Source: Sphingomonas sp. Leaf67 (GTDB taxonomy: Bacteria > Pseudomonadota > Alphaproteobacteria > Sphingomonadales > Sphingomonadaceae). From it: a stretch of 64,000 nt of DNA. A program made the position numbers and the translations under genes. The notes under the pieces are model-generated. The model saw nothing but the letters and a program-made list of their open reading frames with translations, was not told where the DNA came from and made no database searches. The stretch lies in contig NZ_LMLP01000001.1 of NCBI RefSeq assembly GCF_001421965.1, positions 1,048,711 through 1,112,710 of the forward strand, given 5' to 3'. Positions 53,047-62,097 of this stretch are shown here, piece after piece (within the stretch, counting starts at the first letter, position 1; the number at the start of each line of letters is the position of its first letter).

Positions 53047-54174
53047 TCAGTCCTTGATCGGCTTGAGCGTTTCGATGGTGCCGTCCGGACGGAACCGCAG
53101 TTCGGTAATCTTGGCCGAACGCAGGTGGTTCTTATTCGACAGCTGGCTGTCGTGATACGCCAGATACCATTTGTCGTCGAACTCGAACACCGATCCGTGG
53201 CTGGTCCAGCCCTGAACCGGCTCCAGGACACGCCCTGTATATTTGAACGGCCCGTATGGGCTGTTGCCGATGGCGTAAGCCAGGAAGTGCGTGTCGCCGG
53301 TCGAGTACATGTAGTAATATTTGCCGTCACGCTTGAAGGTCCACGATCCTTCGAAGAAGCGACGGTCATGATCACCGCCAAGGACCGGCTTGCCCTTCTC
53401 GTCGAGAATGGTCGCGTCGCGCAGCGGTTCGGCAAGCGACTTCATGTCGGGGGACAAGCGCGCAACCTTGCCCGACAAAGCAGGCTGATCGTCTTTCTTT
53501 AAATCGGTATCGCCGGCGTTCGGATCATATTTGCCAGTTGCCCAGCGCTGGAGCTGACCGCCCCAGATGCCGCCCACGTACAAATAGCTCTGCCCGTCAT
53601 CGTCGGTGAACACGGCCGGGTCCATTGAGTAGGCACCCTCGATCGGCTTTGGCTCCGCCTTGAACGGACCGACCGGTGAGGAGGAGGTCGCAACACCGAC
53701 GCGGAACACGCCCTGCTTGTCCTTGGCCGGGAAATACAGGTAATAGGTGCCGTTCTTGTACGCAGCGTCCGGCGCCCACGCCTTTTCAGATGCCCATGGA
53801 ATCTGTTTCAGATCGAGCGCGACGGGATGAACGGTTACCGGACCGCCAGGGCGATCCATGCTCAGCACCTGATAGTCATGCATCGCGTACTGGCTGCCGA
53901 GGTCGTCGTCGGGGATGCCTGCATCGACGTCGTGGCTGGGATAGACGTAAATCTTGCCGTTGAAGACGTGCGCGGATGGATCGGCGAAGAAGAGGTCCTT
54001 GACCAACGGCTGTGCGAGGTAGCGCTTGCCGTCTGGGCTGCGCGGCTCGGCGGCGGGATCGGTGGAAGTGGCAGCATTCGGCGCCGTTTCATTCTGTCCC
54101 GGCCCCGTCGCGGAGCACCCGGCAAGAATGGCAATGGTGGCTACAGCCGCGGCAAGATTTAGTGAAAGACGCAA
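53047..54174 (-). CDS. GH43-family glycoside hydrolase lipoprotein
   Basis: The 375-residue protein begins with a lipoprotein signal (LAGC lipobox, about 17-20). The GH43 five-blade pattern is seen: 'DPSAHVFNGKIYVYPSHD', 'AWAPDAAYKNGTYYLYF', 'SMDPAVFTDDDGQSYLYVGG', and 'FFEGSWTFKRDGKYYY' with the general acid glutamate. The activity is arabinofuranosidase or xylosidase class. The start codon is TTG at 54174, with GAGAGGA upstream. It follows an esterase gene. Confidence 0.88.
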   Translation of the reverse strand: MRLSLNLAAAVATIAILAGCSATGPGQNETAPNAATSTDPAAEPRSPDGKRYLAQPLVKDLFFADPSAHVFNGKIYVYPSHDVDAGIPDDDLGSQYAMHDYQVLSMDRPGGPVTVHPVALDLKQIPWASEKAWAPDAAYKNGTYYLYFPAKDKQGVFRVGVATSSSPVGPFKAEPKPIEGAYSMDPAVFTDDDGQSYLYVGGIWGGQLQRWATGKYDPNAGDTDLKKDDQPALSGKVARLSPDMKSLAEPLRDATILDEKGKPVLGGDHDRRFFEGSWTFKRDGKYYYMYSTGDTHFLAYAIGNSPYGPFKYTGRVLEPVQGWTSHGSVFEFDDKWYLAYHDSQLSNKNHLRSAKITELRFRPDGTIETLKPIKD

Positions 54175-54219
54175 CGGGCTATCCTCTCGTCAACTTACGC
54201 GCAGCTTATGCTGCTTTCC

Positions 54220-54231
54220 GATAACGCTAAC
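54220..54231. promoter_or_regulatory. Weak LacI-type half-site pair upstream of GH43
   Basis: GATAACGCTAAC has the CG-centred layout of LacI-family operators but matches as a palindrome at only 8 of 12 positions. It lies 46 bases before the GH43 start. It is weaker than the site at 19064-19075. Confidence 0.25.
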
Positions 54232-54322
54232 ATCCCACGGTTACACCAAGCAAGGGCATGGCTCCCACGTGATCATTTGTGAAGCGCAGGAACTCGGCAA
54301 ACCGATCGGAGATGGGCCAGCC

Positions 54323-55159
54323 CTAGAAGCCAACCTGCCGCAACCAGGCAGCACAAAGCTGCGGCCAGAGCGTCACCGGACCCGATGGCGTATCCAGCGC
54401 AAAGCCGTGCGGCGCATCGCTGAACACATGCAGTTCGACTGTTCCGCCGTGGGCCTTCACGGCGTCGCGTAACCGATAGGCGTTCTCGACCGGCACCACG
54501 TCGTCGCTATCCGAGTACACGATGAACGTCGGTGGCGGTGAGCCAACCATCATCGCGTCCGGCTGGAGCGCATCGTACATCGCCTGCTTCTCGACCGGCG
54601 GCAGCGGAGGCTTGTCCGCGATGATCGTACGCCCCTTCGCATTGGTTGAGATCGGCGCATAGCCCACCACCAGAATATCGGGTCGGCTGGACTGGTCCGG
54701 GAACCGTGAGGCTGGCGCGGGCCACGCGACCGGATAGGAGGCTGCAAGGCATGCAGCGAGGTGGCCGCCGGACGACAAACCGACAACGCCAAGACCGTCC
54801 CGCGCCCAGCCATTGGCGCGTATCATGCGCATCGCCTCGATCGCGTCGTCGAGGGCAGCGCTCGGACCATGGGCAGCGTCCGGAAACGTATGGATAAGCA
54901 CGAACGCGCTGTAGCCAAGGCCGTTCAGCCATTTCGCGACAGCGATGCCCTCGCGCCCAACCATCAACTGGGTGTACCCTCCACCCGAAAAAACAAGCAT
55001 GGCTTTGCCGGTAGGTTGCGCAGGTTCGTATCGAAGGAGCATCGCGTAGTTCACGCTCGTAACGACAGCACCGCTTGGTTCGCAGGCATTATCGCTCAGC
55101 GTAAACCCTTCGTGCGGTTCCTCGCCCCAGACCGATACAGCTTGGTTTGCGTTGAGCAT
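54323..55159 (-). CDS. Alpha/beta hydrolase, probable acetylxylan-type esterase
   Basis: The 278-residue protein has the esterase fold: 'VFSGGGYTQL' oxyanion region, nucleophile 'GLSSGGH' (about residue 127), Asp in 'YSDSDDVVP' and His in 'APHGFAL'. No signal peptide is seen. Together with the GH43 gene downstream it suggests deacetylation of plant xylo-oligosaccharides. The substrate is inferred. Confidence 0.8.
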   Translation of the reverse strand: MLNANQAVSVWGEEPHEGFTLSDNACEPSGAVVTSVNYAMLLRYEPAQPTGKAMLVFSGGGYTQLMVGREGIAVAKWLNGLGYSAFVLIHTFPDAAHGPSAALDDAIEAMRMIRANGWARDGLGVVGLSSGGHLAACLAASYPVAWPAPASRFPDQSSRPDILVVGYAPISTNAKGRTIIADKPPLPPVEKQAMYDALQPDAMMVGSPPPTFIVYSDSDDVVPVENAYRLRDAVKAHGGTVELHVFSDAPHGFALDTPSGPVTLWPQLCAAWLRQVGF

Positions 55160-55810
55160 GTTGCATCCAGAATATGGGGAGAGTCGTCGTTGCCGGCTTT
55201 TCGGTACGACCGCGGTCCCCTATTGGCCAGCACCGATCGTGCTCGCATCAGAACGATCGTCTGTCGGTTGAGGACGGTTCAGAGTCACCGTTCGTGTAGA
55301 GTGTTCAGGCAGGCTCTAGACCCTGCGCCCGAACTGTCCGATTGAGCTGATACCTACCGTGATCGGACACCGGAACTGTTCAATCTGATATGTTCAAGAA
55401 GGGTTTACCTCGTTCGAACAGGCCGTCGCCATGCGGGCTATTGGCGATTGGACGTACCAGCTAAGATCGCTGCGAGGGCCGACCATCCAAAACTCCCGGC
55501 AAGCCGGATCGATGACCGGCGAGTGCTGGGCAGCATGGCGCTCGTCACCTAGGACAGGCTGCGCGGGCGCGATGCGCCGAGCGCCTATTTAAGTCGTTCA
55601 GATCCCCCGCATCTACCATCAGGAACTTTCCATTTCCTAGGTAGCGGCCACTAATTGGGTACCTCGGAAAACATTGTCATAAGCGTAACCGCAGCGAAAA
55701 CGCAGATTCTTTACGGTTCACCGGCCAGAGTACGGCTTACAGCTACTGCAACTAGTTGATGATGCTTCAGCGAACTGTTACCCAGCTATAGGGACTCAGG
55801 GGGATGCGAG
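55160..55810. other. Intergenic region with a decayed transposase fragment
   Basis: About 650 bases without an intact gene. It contains an IS5-type remnant (listed separately), an 8-bp inverted repeat TGTCCGAT/ATCGGACA at 55335-55369, and the promoter region of the next gene. Confidence 0.5.
55455..55591 (+). pseudogene. IS5-family transposase remnant
   Basis: In one frame the DNA reads 'ASRIDDRRVLGSM', then a stop at 55550-55552, then 'RLRGRDAPSAY'. This matches the early part of IS5-type transposases (consensus RxDDRRVLxG...GLRWRDAPxxYG). The frame carries an internal stop and no continuation, so it is a fragment. Confidence 0.5.
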
Positions 55811-56167
55811 ATGGGAAGAGTATCGTTTGCACCACTGGTGATATGCGCCATTGCGGCTTCCGCTTCCGCCCAGCCGGTCAGTACGGTTGCAACATATTGT
55901 GTTGTTGAAGATTTTCCGGCCATCTACTTCTCGCCTGTCTTTGCTCACCCCTATGGCAAAGGTGGGGCTGCGTCAGAGGAGTTTAGGAACTACGTGGCCG
56001 CGCGGCACAAGCTAGTAAACGTCCGAGCCTACTGCGAAGGATCCAACTCAACGACGCCGGCCGGTCTGCGAATTGCCGAGCAGGATCGGCTCGAACTGAT
56101 GAAGTTCAAGCAGGCAAATACCAAGTACGGAAAACCCGTTGAGGTCGATTGGAAGCCCGGGAAATGA
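55811..56167 (+). CDS. Secreted hypothetical protein
   Basis: The 118-residue product has a signal peptide ending in 'SASAQP' (about residue 22) and two cysteines. No domain is recognised. AGGGGG lies eight bases upstream of the ATG. Confidence 0.65.
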   Translation: MGRVSFAPLVICAIAASASAQPVSTVATYCVVEDFPAIYFSPVFAHPYGKGGAASEEFRNYVAARHKLVNVRAYCEGSNSTTPAGLRIAEQDRLELMKFKQANTKYGKPVEVDWKPGK

Positions 56168-56293
56168 CGGCTGAATAAAGGGCAGATTCCCTTATTCGAG
56201 CGCAGCTATGAGCGATGCAATAGCATCAATTTGCTACGATCGTTGCCCGACCGTCTTCCTAAGGTTCAAACCCAATCAGCGACTTGAAGGATT

Positions 56294-57105
56294 GGGACTT
56301 TCCTGATTCACCGGTGGGGTGGATCAAGGGAGGTAGGGGATGGCGCTGTTCTGGTTGTCGGATGATGCGTGGGCGGCGATCGAGCCGCATTTGCCAAAGA
56401 ACCAGCCCGGCGCACGGCGGGTTGATGACCGCCGGGTGATCTCGGGCATCCTGCACGTGTTGAAAGCTGGTTGCCGCTGGTGCGAATGTCCGCCCGATTA
56501 TGGTCCGTCGACGACGATCTACAACCGTTTCAACCGCTGGTCGCACCGCGGCTTCTGGCTGAAGCTGCTGGATGCTCTGGTGGATACCGGCGCGATGACG
56601 AAAAGCACCTCGATCGACAGCACCTACGTCAAGGCACAGCGCGCGGCGTTCGGCGCAAAAGGGGGCGCTCGGCGCAAGCGATCGGCCGCTCGCGCGGTGG
56701 CTGGACCACCAAGGTCCATGCACTCACCGACGTCATCGGGCGCCCCTACGCGCTGATGCTGACGGCCGGCAATGTCAGCGATGTGAAGGCGGCACCGGCA
56801 CTTTTCGAACGCGCCGGGCGCATGCGCTACCTGCTCGGCGACAAAGGCTACGATGCCGACAGGCTACGGCGCTCGCTGCGCGATGGAGGCGCTGTTCCGG
56901 TCATCCCGGGCCGACGCAACCGCAAGCGCGCTATCCGCTACGACAAGGACCGCTATCGCGGTCGCCACCTCATCGAAAACGCCTTCTGCCGTCTCAAGGA
57001 CTTCCGCCGCGTCGCCACCCGCTACGACAAGCTGGCGGCCAACTTCCTCTCAGGCGTTGCGCTTGCAACCGCCATCGCGTTCTGGCTCTGAATGAGTCTG
57101 GACCC
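56294..57105 (+). mobile_element. IS5-family (IS427-group) insertion sequence
   Basis: About 812 bp. The ends GGGACTTTCCTGATTCA (left) and, inward from the right, GGGTCCAGACTCATTCA match at about 11 of 17 positions, a usual level for this group. The transposase fills the element. A TA follows the right end, but a matching left TA was not seen, so the target duplication is unproven. Confidence 0.75.
56340..57091 (+). CDS. IS5-family transposase, two frames joined by -1 frameshift
   Basis: The first frame (56340-56756) holds 'FWLSDDAWAAIEPHLP', the first part of the DDE core and 'DSTYVKAQRAAFG'. The second frame (-1, ending 57091) holds 'RGGWTTKVHALTDVIGRP', 'GDKGYDAD', 'IPGRRNRK' and 'ENAFCRLKDFRRVATRYDK', with the second Asp and the Glu. 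The switch point is A-AAA-GGGGG at 56657-56665, a slip site like those of this IS group. The combined length of about 250 residues is normal, so the element may be active. Confidence 0.88.
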
Positions 57106-57273
57106 TAGCGGCCGTCGCGTCGCTGCCACCGTTATTCTTTGGCGATGTTCAACGATTCCTGGCCAACGAGGCAAGGCAGCATTGCCGGTGGCGTCTCGTA
57201 ACCGACGTCTGCCGGATCGGCCATCTTCGGCTACCCTACGCGACGTGGCCGGCAGCGGGCTGACCAAGTAGTC

Positions 57274-57519
57274 TCAAAAAACGTCCCGTAGCATTCGCCG
57301 CAACGCTGACATCTCAGCCGTCCGAAGCCCGTGCTTTAACGCGTTGCGATTGCCGCGCGGCGCGCCGGGATTGGTGCCGCCGTGCATCCGGCACCTGCGC
57401 TTCCCCCGGACTGCCGGCGATTGGCACGGTGTCCCCGAGCGGGTTCGGGCTAGGCAGCGAGGCGCGTTCGCCAGCACTTCCGGCTCGGGCTGCATGAGAT
57501 TGATCGTCACTTCCTGCAT
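57274..57519 (-). CDS. HGG-motif small protein
   Basis: The 81-residue basic protein has two CxxxTR/C..C segments ('RCLARTRSGTPCQSPAV', 'RRCRMHGGTNPGAPRGNRNALKHG'). This cysteine and HGG pattern is frequent in proteins of proteobacterial integrated elements, but no function is established. It overlaps the C-terminal part of the next gene in another frame. Confidence 0.7.
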   Translation of the reverse strand: MQEVTINLMQPEPEVLANAPRCLARTRSGTPCQSPAVRGKRRCRMHGGTNPGAPRGNRNALKHGLRTAEMSALRRMLRDVF

Positions 57520-58018
57520 TCACTACCCCCGGTCCGTGCATGTGTAATTGTTCGGCAACCACCGCCTGTCCGCCCTCATAGACATGGACATGCCGCACGA
57601 TCTGTTCACGCGGCTGGTGGATTTTTGCCAGCGCTTCCAAGGTGGCGCGGCTCTGCGCCTGCGCCTTCATCGCCAGACCCATGTAGCTGCGGAACGCATC
57701 AGGGTATTCGCCTGCGTTCCGCCAAGCCCGGTTCATCAACTCGGTTGCGTTTGCGTCGAGCATGATCCCCTGGCTCAGAAGCATGTTCGTCACCGGCGCT
57801 AGATCACCGGCGGAGATGCGCTCCGCCATTGCCCGCATGGCATCGCCAACCTCAGCCGAGCTGCATTTGACGCTGTCGCTAGTGACAATCTGGCTGGAGA
57901 GGTGATTGGCAAGAAACCCGTGACGCAGAAAGGGCTCAAGCCTCAATTCGGCCAGCGCTTCGCGTTCGGACTTGCCCGCCGGCATCGGAATATCGGCGGT
58001 CTCTTTCGGCTTCGTCAT
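57314..58018 (-). CDS. Element-associated hypothetical protein
   Basis: The 234-residue protein starts at ATG 58018, overlapping the upstream stop. The first about 170 residues are helical and well formed ('FLRHGFLANHLSSQIV', 'MRAMAERISAGDLAPV', 'MLLSQGIMLDANATELMNRA'). The last about 65 residues, overlapping the HGG gene out of frame, are low-complexity, so the tail may be readthrough. The pairing with an HGG gene suggests a joint role on the element. Confidence 0.65.
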   Translation of the reverse strand: MTKPKETADIPMPAGKSEREALAELRLEPFLRHGFLANHLSSQIVTSDSVKCSSAEVGDAMRAMAERISAGDLAPVTNMLLSQGIMLDANATELMNRAWRNAGEYPDAFRSYMGLAMKAQAQSRATLEALAKIHQPREQIVRHVHVYEGGQAVVAEQLHMHGPGVVNAGSDDQSHAARAGSAGERASLPSPNPLGDTVPIAGSPGEAQVPDARRHQSRRAARQSQRVKARASDG

Positions 58019-58461
58019 ACGCCTTTCGCTCTTTCCTTCAGTCGCTTTATCCGGGTGTGAATGGCGTCCGTGGTCCGCCCGATGTGAACGCCGATCTCGC
58101 CAGCCGTAAGCCCCAGATTGATCAAGTCGCGAAGTTGCGTGTCCTGCGCCATGGTCCACCGGCGCAGCGGCCGAGGATTGACTGAACGAGCTACCAGCGC
58201 TGCCACCAGTTCGCTCTCCCGCGGCGTCAACGCGCGTTCCCGGTTCAGTGCGTTCGCCAGCACGATGCCGATCGAAACTGCATCCGTCGGATCCCGATCG
58301 TCAGCGCGGTCAAGAACATCTCGCCCGCCCCGATCGCACCAGTCGATTTTGCCCTGCCCGCCCCACCCCGCCCCTATAGGGGGGCGGTCGGGGCGGGGCG
58401 CCTGGCAGTGCCCCGGTTGCCCCGGTGTGCCCGCCCCAATAATTAGACCGGGGCGGATCAT
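58015..58461 (-). CDS. Helix-turn-helix hypothetical protein of the replication module
   Basis: The 148-residue protein has a C-terminal helix-turn-helix ('DLINLGLTAGEIGVHIGRTTDAIHTRIKRL'). ATG 58461 overlaps the RepA-type stop (ATGA), and its own stop overlaps the next start. It is likely a DNA-binding member of the replication operon. Confidence 0.7.
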   Translation of the reverse strand: MIRPGLIIGAGTPGQPGHCQAPRPDRPPIGAGWGGQGKIDWCDRGGRDVLDRADDRDPTDAVSIGIVLANALNRERALTPRESELVAALVARSVNPRPLRRWTMAQDTQLRDLINLGLTAGEIGVHIGRTTDAIHTRIKRLKERAKGV

Positions 58462-59732
58462 AGCGGAGCCTCCCCAACCTCGACATACCACCGGTCTTCA
58501 CGCTTCTGCGGGTCGCGCTTCTGGACGCGTTTCAGCGCGCCATTGTCGATCCACGTCTTGAGGATACCAGTGATCTTCGCCCGGTCAGCGACCGCCCCCT
58601 TTTCGGTCGACAGCCCAAGGACTTCGGCAATAGCCTCACCTGCCCACGGCTTCGACGTCGGGTGGTCCTTGTACTCGCCATCTGCGATCAGGGCCTGAAC
58701 ACGTCGCAGGTGATCGACGGTCACACCTTCAAAGGCATCCGGTGGCGACCAGGGCACGACGACGCCCATATTGTCGCCGCCGGTGTCCGCGTCGTCAGGT
58801 GCGGCGTTGTCGAGCGACACGCTGACCATGCGGAACCAGTCGGAATCGTCCGACGGCGGCGCGCGGTTGTTCTTGTCATCGTAGGTCCGGAAATACCGCC
58901 GACGGCGTTCCTGCTCGATGCCGTACTTCTTGGCTTCGTCCTCGGTCATGCGGTTCAAGACGAGCACGGAACGGCAGGCGTTGATCAGCGCGACCGCCCC
59001 GCGTGCGGACAGCGCCGTCGCCTCTGCCGCCCCGGCCTTGCTAACGTGGTGCGCCAGACCGATACCGCACTTCGCGTTCTTGCCGACCAGCGCCCATTCC
59101 TTGGCGATTGCGTCGATCTCCATGTTGTCGCTTTCGTTCGCCGCGTGGGACGACACGAAGGGATCGACATGGAAATAGTCGACGCCACGCGCCAGCAGTT
59201 CGTCGGTCAGGGCACCAACGAGTGGCCGGTTGATGACCAGCCCTTCCGCAGCGGTAGACGTCGCCAGCTTCAGGATCGCACCGTCCAGCGCACTGTCGAC
59301 GAACAGGCGACCGCCGATGTCCGCAGCGGTGATGCCCCAATGCTTGCACGCCGCCTGAATGATCCGGGACAGCTCTTCGCGATCGTCTTCAAGGTTCCAC
59401 AGCCACACCCGCTTCGGTCCGCCGGGCACGTCCTGCCCGAGCAGATTGCGACCAGTCACCATCGCGAGGGCTTCGGCAACGCTTAGGATCGTCTTGCCGG
59501 CCGCACCCTGCGCGACCACAGCACGAAGATGCCCACGCTGGATCGAGCGTCCGTAGACCCATTCGCGCGGCTTGATCGTGCGCGGATCGCACCACTCGTA
59601 CGGCGTAGCGACGACGCGGACCGGTTCGTCGTTGGCCGTAGTGCGAGACTGGCGACCACGCCCCATGAAGGGCGGAGCCTCGAAAGGCGGCGTGTCCCTG
59701 AAGCGCGCCTGCATGTCCGCAGCGGGACTCAT
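58458..59732 (-). CDS. RepA-type AAA ATPase (helicase-like)
   Basis: The 424-residue protein has a RecA/RepA-type ATPase with Walker A 'AQGAAGKTILS' near residue 75, 'WLWNLEDDREEL', a Walker B-like 'DYFHVDPFVSSH' and 'LAHHVSK'. The C-terminal third is winged-helix-like. It belongs to the hexameric helicase-type family found after primases in satellite-like elements. ATG 59732 overlaps the primase stop. Confidence 0.85.
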   Translation of the reverse strand: MSPAADMQARFRDTPPFEAPPFMGRGRQSRTTANDEPVRVVATPYEWCDPRTIKPREWVYGRSIQRGHLRAVVAQGAAGKTILSVAEALAMVTGRNLLGQDVPGGPKRVWLWNLEDDREELSRIIQAACKHWGITAADIGGRLFVDSALDGAILKLATSTAAEGLVINRPLVGALTDELLARGVDYFHVDPFVSSHAANESDNMEIDAIAKEWALVGKNAKCGIGLAHHVSKAGAAEATALSARGAVALINACRSVLVLNRMTEDEAKKYGIEQERRRRYFRTYDDKNNRAPPSDDSDWFRMVSVSLDNAAPDDADTGGDNMGVVVPWSPPDAFEGVTVDHLRRVQALIADGEYKDHPTSKPWAGEAIAEVLGLSTEKGAVADRAKITGILKTWIDNGALKRVQKRDPQKREDRWYVEVGEAPL

Positions 59733-60703
59733 GCCAGTTCCCCGCTGCGCTGAGCCAGCAGCCAATCGTTCCAGTCCTTATGCGGCGGAGGGGGCGGCGT
59801 AATGCGGACCGACAGCCCGCGGTCGACATACGCAGTAGCGGCCTTCTCGGCTGCCACCCTGCCCGGCTCGTCGCCGTCCGCGCCGATCACCACCGCCCGC
59901 ACGCCGGCTGGGAACAGCATGTGTGGCAACATTGACGTTCCGGCAGCAACCCAGACGGACCGACCGAGCGATTGCGCGATCGTGGCGCCGTCCTCAAAGC
60001 CCTCGGTTACGACGATGCTTGCCGAAGCCGGTCCTAACCGGATCGCGCCGCCACGGACGTTGCCGAGGCTGTATTTCACCTTCGGCTTACGATCCTGTTC
60101 TGTAGAGACCACCGCTGCCTTGCGCCCGTTCGACGTAAGATAGGTCCGCTGGATCGCAACGAGCGATCCGTCCGGCGCCGTCACCGCAGCGACCAAGGTC
60201 GGCAGCGGGTCGGGACCATTCGCCACCAGCAGCCCGTTCCCTTCGATCGTGGGCGGTGGCAGCCGTGCGAACCGCAAGCAGTCCGGCAGATCCATGTCGA
60301 TGCCGCGGTTGCGCAGATAGAGCGCCGCGGGGGTGCCGGCGATCGGCTGGGCGGCATTCCAGATGCGAGCGACCAGTTTCGACCAGTCTCTGCGCGGCTT
60401 CATCGGCGCGGGTGGTGCGATCGGTCCCAACGCCCCGGCGTCGAGCGTCCGAATGGCTTCGACCAAGGAAACGCCAGTGGCCTTTCGGACGAAGTCCAGC
60501 ACATCACCTTGGGCGCCGCACCCGAAACAGATGAACCGGTTGTTGAAAATATAGAACGAAGGCGTCTTCTCGGTGTGGAATGGACACAAGCCGCGCAGTT
60601 CGTCCCCGGCCCGGTGCAGCTTCACGCCGGCACGCTCGGCGACGGCCGACAGGGCGAAGTCATTGCGGATACGGTCGATGGCCGCGCGCAGTTCAGCAAT
60701 CAT
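59729..60703 (-). CDS. DNA primase (CHC2 zinc finger plus TOPRIM)
   Basis: The 324-residue protein has a CHC2 zinc finger ('CPFHTEKTPSF' and 'CFGCGAQGDVLDF', about 37-65) and a TOPRIM domain ('VVTEGFEDGAT' and 'IGADGDEPG'). ATG 60703 is preferred to the upstream frame, as it begins at the zinc-finger domain. It primes element replication together with the RepA-type ATPase. Confidence 0.93.
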   Translation of the reverse strand: MIAELRAAIDRIRNDFALSAVAERAGVKLHRAGDELRGLCPFHTEKTPSFYIFNNRFICFGCGAQGDVLDFVRKATGVSLVEAIRTLDAGALGPIAPPAPMKPRRDWSKLVARIWNAAQPIAGTPAALYLRNRGIDMDLPDCLRFARLPPPTIEGNGLLVANGPDPLPTLVAAVTAPDGSLVAIQRTYLTSNGRKAAVVSTEQDRKPKVKYSLGNVRGGAIRLGPASASIVVTEGFEDGATIAQSLGRSVWVAAGTSMLPHMLFPAGVRAVVIGADGDEPGRVAAEKAATAYVDRGLSVRITPPPPPHKDWNDWLLAQRSGELA

Positions 60704-61214
60704 AGTGCGGCCCCCTATCCAGAATGTCACCGAGGCTAGACCTTCCGGGGGTGTAGCTGTTGCGGAATGCCCGCTGTTCGCTTGGCGACAGGAACCGAGC
60801 CGCTTCCCCCATCGGTTCAATGAGAACCGGCAATCCCGACTGACGAAAGATACGATGCGCCTCAGCTAGCGCGCCAGCATACGCGCGAAGGTGTTCGGCC
60901 GGCGGGATGAACGTCGGACGCTTGCCCGGGCGTACAGAGAATGTCCGCACGACGACGACCCACTCGGTGCGGCTTTCTTGCCGGATGACAAGGGCACGTC
61001 GTTGCGATCTGTCGGGGAAGGCTACCAGCACCGTTGTTCTTTCGAGGTTCGTGCAGGCGACACCATATCCGCCGTGTGACGCCCAAAAGAGCGCCGCGGA
61101 TATGGCATCGGCGTAGTTGGTAACGGAACGAGGCACGCCATCGGGGCAAAGGCAGTGCCATTGCCCATGCGCTACCTGCTCGACGATTACATAGGTCGAC
61201 GGATCGGGCATCAT
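60693..61214 (-). CDS. Hypothetical protein of the replication module
   Basis: The 173-residue protein has no recognised domain. It overlaps the primase start by 11 bases and the upstream gene by four. Tandem ATGs at 61214/61211. Confidence 0.65.
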   Translation of the reverse strand: MMPDPSTYVIVEQVAHGQWHCLCPDGVPRSVTNYADAISAALFWASHGGYGVACTNLERTTVLVAFPDRSQRRALVIRQESRTEWVVVVRTFSVRPGKRPTFIPPAEHLRAYAGALAEAHRIFRQSGLPVLIEPMGEAARFLSPSEQRAFRNSYTPGRSSLGDILDRGPHYDC

Positions 61215-61510
61215 TGCCGGAACTCCCGAGCTACCCAGACCACAGCGCGCTTGCCGCTGCTCCGGTTGGTCCGTCGGATGCCACTGTCGAAAATCAGACC
61301 CTTAGCCTTCAATTCCGATGTGCGAGGCTGCGCCGTGACTCGCGGGACGTTAAGCACCGACGCGACTTCCTCCGCCGTACGTCCGGCGCCCTTGGCGAGG
61401 CGGATCGCACCGAGGACTAGGCGCTGCATCCGTGCGCAGTCGATAACCTGTGCGGCGTCCGCACTGGTCTCAGCAGCCCCTTTGGAACCAGCCATGTCAG
61501 GATACATCAT
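61211..61510 (-). CDS. Winged-helix hypothetical protein
   Basis: The 99-residue protein looks like a winged helix ('LVLGAIRLAKGAGRTAEEVASVLNVPRVTAQPRTSELKAKGLI'). ATG 61510 overlaps the preceding stop. A regulator of the module is likely. Confidence 0.7.
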   Translation of the reverse strand: MMYPDMAGSKGAAETSADAAQVIDCARMQRLVLGAIRLAKGAGRTAEEVASVLNVPRVTAQPRTSELKAKGLIFDSGIRRTNRSSGKRAVVWVAREFRQ

Positions 61511-61698
61511 GCGGCCTCCCATTCGTTGAGAGGTGGGAGACCGGCACGATCCAGCAGCGTCGCAAACCAGTCGGCTTGCTTCTCGGTCATAGGCGTGGGA
61601 TCGACGACGAGCTGCCCCAAGAACGAACCGGCCTTGCGGGTCATCGGCGGGTTGTTGGCTCGCAGAAGTGCCAATGCTGCGGCTGTGACGGGCGTCAT
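61507..61698 (-). CDS. Hypothetical 63-residue protein
   Basis: No domain. The ATGA overlaps at both ends support expression as part of the polycistron. Confidence 0.6.
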   Translation of the reverse strand: MTPVTAAALALLRANNPPMTRKAGSFLGQLVVDPTPMTEKQADWFATLLDRAGLPPLNEWEAA

Positions 61699-61895
61699 GC
61701 GAGTGCCCCCCACGCCAGTTCAGCAATCAAGTTGGCTCGAGTTTCCGACAAGCCAAACGGTACAAGCCGTTGCCTACGCAGAAGCTCGGTGGTATCATTT
61801 TCATTGTCGCCGCCAAGCAGACAAATCATCGGGAGCCGCTCGGTCAGCGCCGGGCGGCTTTCTCGTTTACGGGCGACCCCATTCGCGGTTGCCAT
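61695..61895 (-). CDS. Hypothetical 66-residue protein
   Basis: No domain recognised. Its stop overlaps the next ATG, and its own ATG lies six bases after the small HTH gene stop. Confidence 0.55.
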   Translation of the reverse strand: MATANGVARKRESRPALTERLPMICLLGGDNENDTTELLRRQRLVPFGLSETRANLIAELAWGALA

Positions 61896-61901
61896 GGCCG
61901 G

Positions 61902-62072
61902 TCACGCGACCTCGCCTAGCAAAGCACGCCGCGCGCTTGCATCAACGATCAGGCGCTTGCGACCGACCTTAACGGTATCCAGCGTACCGGCGTTGATCAG
62001 CTCGTAAACCTTTGTCCGGCCAACACCGTAGACGTCGCAAAATTGGTTGATGGGATGGAGCACTGCTTGCAT
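61902..62072 (-). CDS. 56-residue AlpA/MerR-like regulator
   Basis: This short gene has a strong GGAGG seven bases before ATG 62072. The product reads 'INQFCDVYGVGRTKVYELINAGTLDTVKVGRKRLIV', a MerR-like excisionase-family fold similar to the protein at 28355-28609. Such proteins switch on integrase or excision genes in P4-type elements. Confidence 0.85.
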   Translation of the reverse strand: MQAVLHPINQFCDVYGVGRTKVYELINAGTLDTVKVGRKRLIVDASARRALLGEVA

Positions 62073-62097
62073 TCGTCGCCTCCAAGAATGCTGGCGA

